NCBI GenBank assembly: GCA_018396565.1
Contig: JAGTQO010000052.1
Location: 2,579 to 9,957, forward strand
Length of the DNA stretch: 7,379 nt
Source of the DNA: Candidatus Bathyarchaeota archaeon
GTDB lineage: Archaea > Thermoproteota > Bathyarchaeia > 40CM-2-53-6 > RBG-13-38-9
Direction: 5' to 3'
The notes under the pieces were generated by a model that was not told the DNA's origin, searched no databases, and worked only from the letters and a program-made list of their open reading frames with translations. Positions 5,824 through 7,379 of this stretch are shown here, piece after piece. How positions within the stretch are numbered: position 1 is the stretch's first letter; each line of letters starts with the position of its first letter. A program made the position numbers and the translations under genes.

Positions 5824-5928
5824 ATGGGTGAATTGCGCCGATGAGCCGACGGCTCCATGGATATTGTAGGAGATGCTGCTCCACCCATCTAACGGTAGGG
5901 TCTACCCCATCATGGCTAGGTAGGGGTA
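5824..5928. ncRNA. Candidate structured RNA, strand and function unknown
   Basis: A 7-bp perfect stem ATGGGTG (5824-5830)/CACCCAT (5882-5888) closes a 51-base interior containing GAGCC-GAC-GGCTC (5-bp hairpin, 3-base loop) and GGAG-ATGCTG-CTCC, whose last base is shared with the closing stem. Next to it are two mutually exclusive hairpins: GGTAG/CTACC (5894-5898 with 5902-5906) and TACCCC/GGGGTA (5903-5908 with 5923-5928). Stem density is high for an otherwise empty gap. It could be an argG 3' UTR element, an upstream part of the ilv leader, or an independent small RNA. I recognise no tRNA, RNase P, SRP or C/D-box pattern. Confidence 0.3.
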
Positions 5929-6009
5929 AGTGCACTGCTCTGCTGAAATAGGAGTCTAAGGTGCTCTTCAAAACTATTATGCGCTTAATCTTACCGATAC
6001 TTGATGAAA

Positions 6010-6023
6010 ATGGTTTAAACCAT
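6010..6023. repeat. 14-bp perfect palindrome, possible regulator site
   Basis: ATGGTTTAAACCAT is a perfect palindrome lying 48 bases past the argG stop in transcription direction. The left half recurs as a near-direct repeat 19 bases away (AATGGTTTAAA at 6009-6019, AATGGGTTAAA at 6028-6038), a spacing near two helical turns. That layout fits binding of a dimeric regulator, but the site is about 285 bases from the leader start, far for a promoter operator. Function is inferred. Confidence 0.4.
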
Positions 6024-6070
6024 GCTGAATGGGTTAAAAGACCACCTTTCATACGTATTCTCATATTCAT

Positions 6071-7273
6071 TTATCTTTCCAATCTCCTTCTAGCAATGTT
6101 CGCTATCTTTGTCTGTAGACCCCATAGTTCAGTGAATCCTGCGGCTTTCGTCTGGTTAAATATTGTGTCCACACCGTATGTTGCAAGTTTCTGGTTGTAA
6201 AGCGATTTAGGAGATTTTCTTCCGACTATCTGACATGCCCCTTTGTAGAGTTTGAGTTTGACTTCACCTTCAACCCTCTCCTGACTCTTATTGATGAATG
6301 CGTTCAGATCCTCCAGAAGGGGATCCATCCATAGGCCTGAGTAGACTGCGACTGCCCACTCATTATCTACAAGATGCTTGAAGGCGAGTTCATGTCTAGT
6401 CAAGACACATTTCTCCAGATCCTTATGTGCCTCTATTAGAACAATAGATGCTGGGCACTCGTAGACTTCACGAGATTTTATTCCTACAATACGGTCTTCG
6501 ATATGGTCTATGCGACCTATGCCATTCCTTCCAACTATATTGTTAAGGGACATTATCATTGTAACCGGATCCATCTTCGATCCGTTTATTGAGATAGGTG
6601 TCCCAGCATCAAATCCTATGGTTAAATATTCAGGCTTATCTGGACTTTTCTCAGGAGCTACGGTCCATTCAAACACCTCCTCCGGCGGTTCAACCGAAGG
6701 ATCCTCCAATACTCCACACTCAATTGATCGACCGTATAGATTCTTATCTATGCTGTATTGGCTCTGTCTTTTATCGGGAATGGGGATACCATGCTCTTGG
6801 GCGTATTTGATCTCCTCCTCTCGTGAAAGTCCCCACTCCCTTATAGGCGCTATGATCTTCAAGTCTGGAGCTAGGGCTGATATTGTTACATCAAACCTGA
6901 CTTGGTCGTTGCCCTTACCGGTGCATCCGTGAGCCACCGCATCTGCACCCTCCCTCTTAGCTATCTCTACCAGTTTAGAGGCGATGAGTGGTCTGGATAA
7001 GGCGGTTGATATCGGATATTTTCCTTGATACATTGCGTTTGCTCTGATCGCTGGATATACATAGTCTTTGACAAACTCTTCCCTTGCATCTATTGAGTAG
7101 TGTTTCTCGGCGCCGATCCTCTCAGCAAATTCCTGAATAAGTTTCAAATCTTCCCCTTGACCAACATCGACTGTAACAGTGATGACGCCACATCTATAAT
7201 TCTCAATCAGCCATCTTATCGCCACGGAAGTATCTAATCCTCCGGAATATGCTAAGACTATTTTACCACTCAT
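6071..7273 (-). CDS. argG: Argininosuccinate synthase
   Basis: Joins citrulline and aspartate with ATP to form argininosuccinate, the penultimate step of arginine synthesis, in the cytoplasm. It is 400 residues, full family length. The N-terminal ATP-pyrophosphatase P-loop AYSGGLDTS is at 8-16. The next conserved blocks are MYQGKYPISTALSRPLIA (81-98), which includes the citrulline/aspartate-binding region, and AHGCTGKGNDQVRF (114-127). The C-terminal synthetase domain contains YSGLWMDPL and ends in a basic helix. The ATG has AGGT about 6 bases upstream and gives the usual short N-terminus. No argH follows; upstream is the tail of a probable LysX/ArgX-type ligase 33 bases away, so argG is probably co-transcribed with arginine/lysine genes outside the window rather than with ilvBNC. 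Confidence 0.97.
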   Translation of the reverse strand: MSGKIVLAYSGGLDTSVAIRWLIENYRCGVITVTVDVGQGEDLKLIQEFAERIGAEKHYSIDAREEFVKDYVYPAIRANAMYQGKYPISTALSRPLIASKLVEIAKREGADAVAHGCTGKGNDQVRFDVTISALAPDLKIIAPIREWGLSREEEIKYAQEHGIPIPDKRQSQYSIDKNLYGRSIECGVLEDPSVEPPEEVFEWTVAPEKSPDKPEYLTIGFDAGTPISINGSKMDPVTMIMSLNNIVGRNGIGRIDHIEDRIVGIKSREVYECPASIVLIEAHKDLEKCVLTRHELAFKHLVDNEWAVAVYSGLWMDPLLEDLNAFINKSQERVEGEVKLKLYKGACQIVGRKSPKSLYNQKLATYGVDTIFNQTKAAGFTELWGLQTKIANIARRRLER

Positions 7274-7306
7274 TATTTACCTACTCTTCGGTGTCGCTTC
7301 TAATTA

Positions 7307-7379
7307 CTATTTCTTTGATGTTTTAATTACGTAGTCGATTATTTTCGATGCGATGTTGACACCTGTAGCCGTTGACGCC
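7307..7379 (-). CDS. C-terminal tail of a probable LysX/ArgX (RimK-family) ligase, start outside window
   Basis: Only the last 23 codons before a TAG (7309-7307) are present. The tail contains TGVNIASKIIDYV and ends in lysines. This resembles the C-terminus of LysX/ArgX ATP-grasp ligases as I remember them (a TGVNI/TGVDV stretch followed by an amphipathic helix). These enzymes attach glutamate or aminoadipate to the carrier protein LysW in archaeal arginine and lysine synthesis. The position 33 bases upstream of argG, on the same strand, fits that role. With so little sequence the identification is a hypothesis; that a coding frame ends here is more certain than its name. Confidence 0.45.
   Translation of the reverse strand, partial: ASTATGVNIASKIIDYVIKTSKK

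Larger units (their letters stand above)
5773..6070. other. argG-ilvB intergenic stretch without a convincing gene
   Basis: About 300 bases lie between the argG stop and the putative ilvB promoter. No tRNA or recognisable RNA family was identified. An 82-codon frame starts directly after the argG TAA (6070-5822, minus), but it has no recognisable domain, only a distant AAGGAGA (12 bases) as ribosome-binding site, and it overlaps stem-forming sequence and a palindrome; it is not called as a gene. What can be seen is the palindrome at 6010-6023, the stem cluster at 5824-5928, and a 9-base element (5808-5816) complementary to part of the leader. No strong T-run terminator for argG is evident on the minus strand. 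Confidence 0.5.

Noticed and set aside
5824..5888. tRNA-like reading of the 7-bp closing stem
   Set aside because: No T-arm consensus, anticodon arm of proper size or CCA-proximal features on either strand.
6002..6027. TGATGA followed by CTGA on the plus strand, resembling C and D' boxes of a C/D sRNA
   Set aside because: Spacing of 17 bases is long for an archaeal guide and no second C'/D pair follows; the interval is mostly the palindrome.
5822..6070. 82-codon minus-strand frame starting immediately after the argG stop
   Set aside because: No recognisable domain, no close ribosome-binding site, and it runs through a palindrome and a stem cluster. Kept only as a possibility; conservation of the reading frame in relatives would revive it.

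Overview
The window is a stretch of amino-acid biosynthesis genes, all on the minus strand. In transcription order (high to low coordinates) it holds the tail of a probable LysX/ArgX-type ligase, argG, a roughly 500-base gap, ilvB, ilvN, ilvC, leuC, leuD and the first half of leuB. The organism is most likely an archaeon of the Thermoproteota/TACK type. Reasons: the LeuB N-terminal half has the RENTEDLY-type signature I associate with Sulfolobus-like LeuB, LeuC and LeuD are the small separate subunits of the archaeal kind, the KARI is class I, and TATA-like boxes precede ilvB and leuC together with strong Shine-Dalgarno sites (GAGGTG, GGTGA, AGGAGG). I cannot assign a genus; Bathyarchaeia or a related lineage is a guess.

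The ilvBNC block encodes both acetohydroxyacid synthase subunits and ketol-acid reductoisomerase, the first two steps shared by valine, isoleucine and leucine synthesis. The leuCDB block encodes isopropylmalate isomerase (two subunits) and isopropylmalate dehydrogenase, the leucine branch. Junctions within each block are tight (4-base overlap, 1, 6 and 10 bases). A 106-base AT-rich gap between ilvC and leuC carries a TATA-like box, so leuCDB probably has its own promoter as well as possible read-through. leuA, ilvD and ilvE are not in the window.

The most interesting part is the gap between argG and ilvB (about 5573-6070). Just upstream of ilvB is an unlisted 28-codon ORF (5639-5725, minus). 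Its last 18 residues are LLVNLQIVIPLIVIVILI, 15 of them leucine, valine or isoleucine. Its stop codon runs into a bulged 13-bp hairpin (5603-5639), and ilvB starts about 70 bases further on. The start codon lies in one arm of a perfect 12-bp inverted repeat, and the other arm is the CCA-CTC-ATC-GTC-ATT part of the branched-chain codon run. That second arm could alternatively pair with GATGATGA beside the ilvB ribosome-binding site. This is the layout of a bacterial-type branched-chain leader-peptide attenuator, which I do not know to be established in archaea. No U-tract follows the hairpin, so translational control is as likely as termination.

Further upstream (5824-5928) several stems, including a 7-bp closing stem, suggest a second structured RNA of unknown role. 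A 14-bp perfect palindrome (6010-6023) lies just past argG. Only the sequence was read; no folding, database search or alignment was run.
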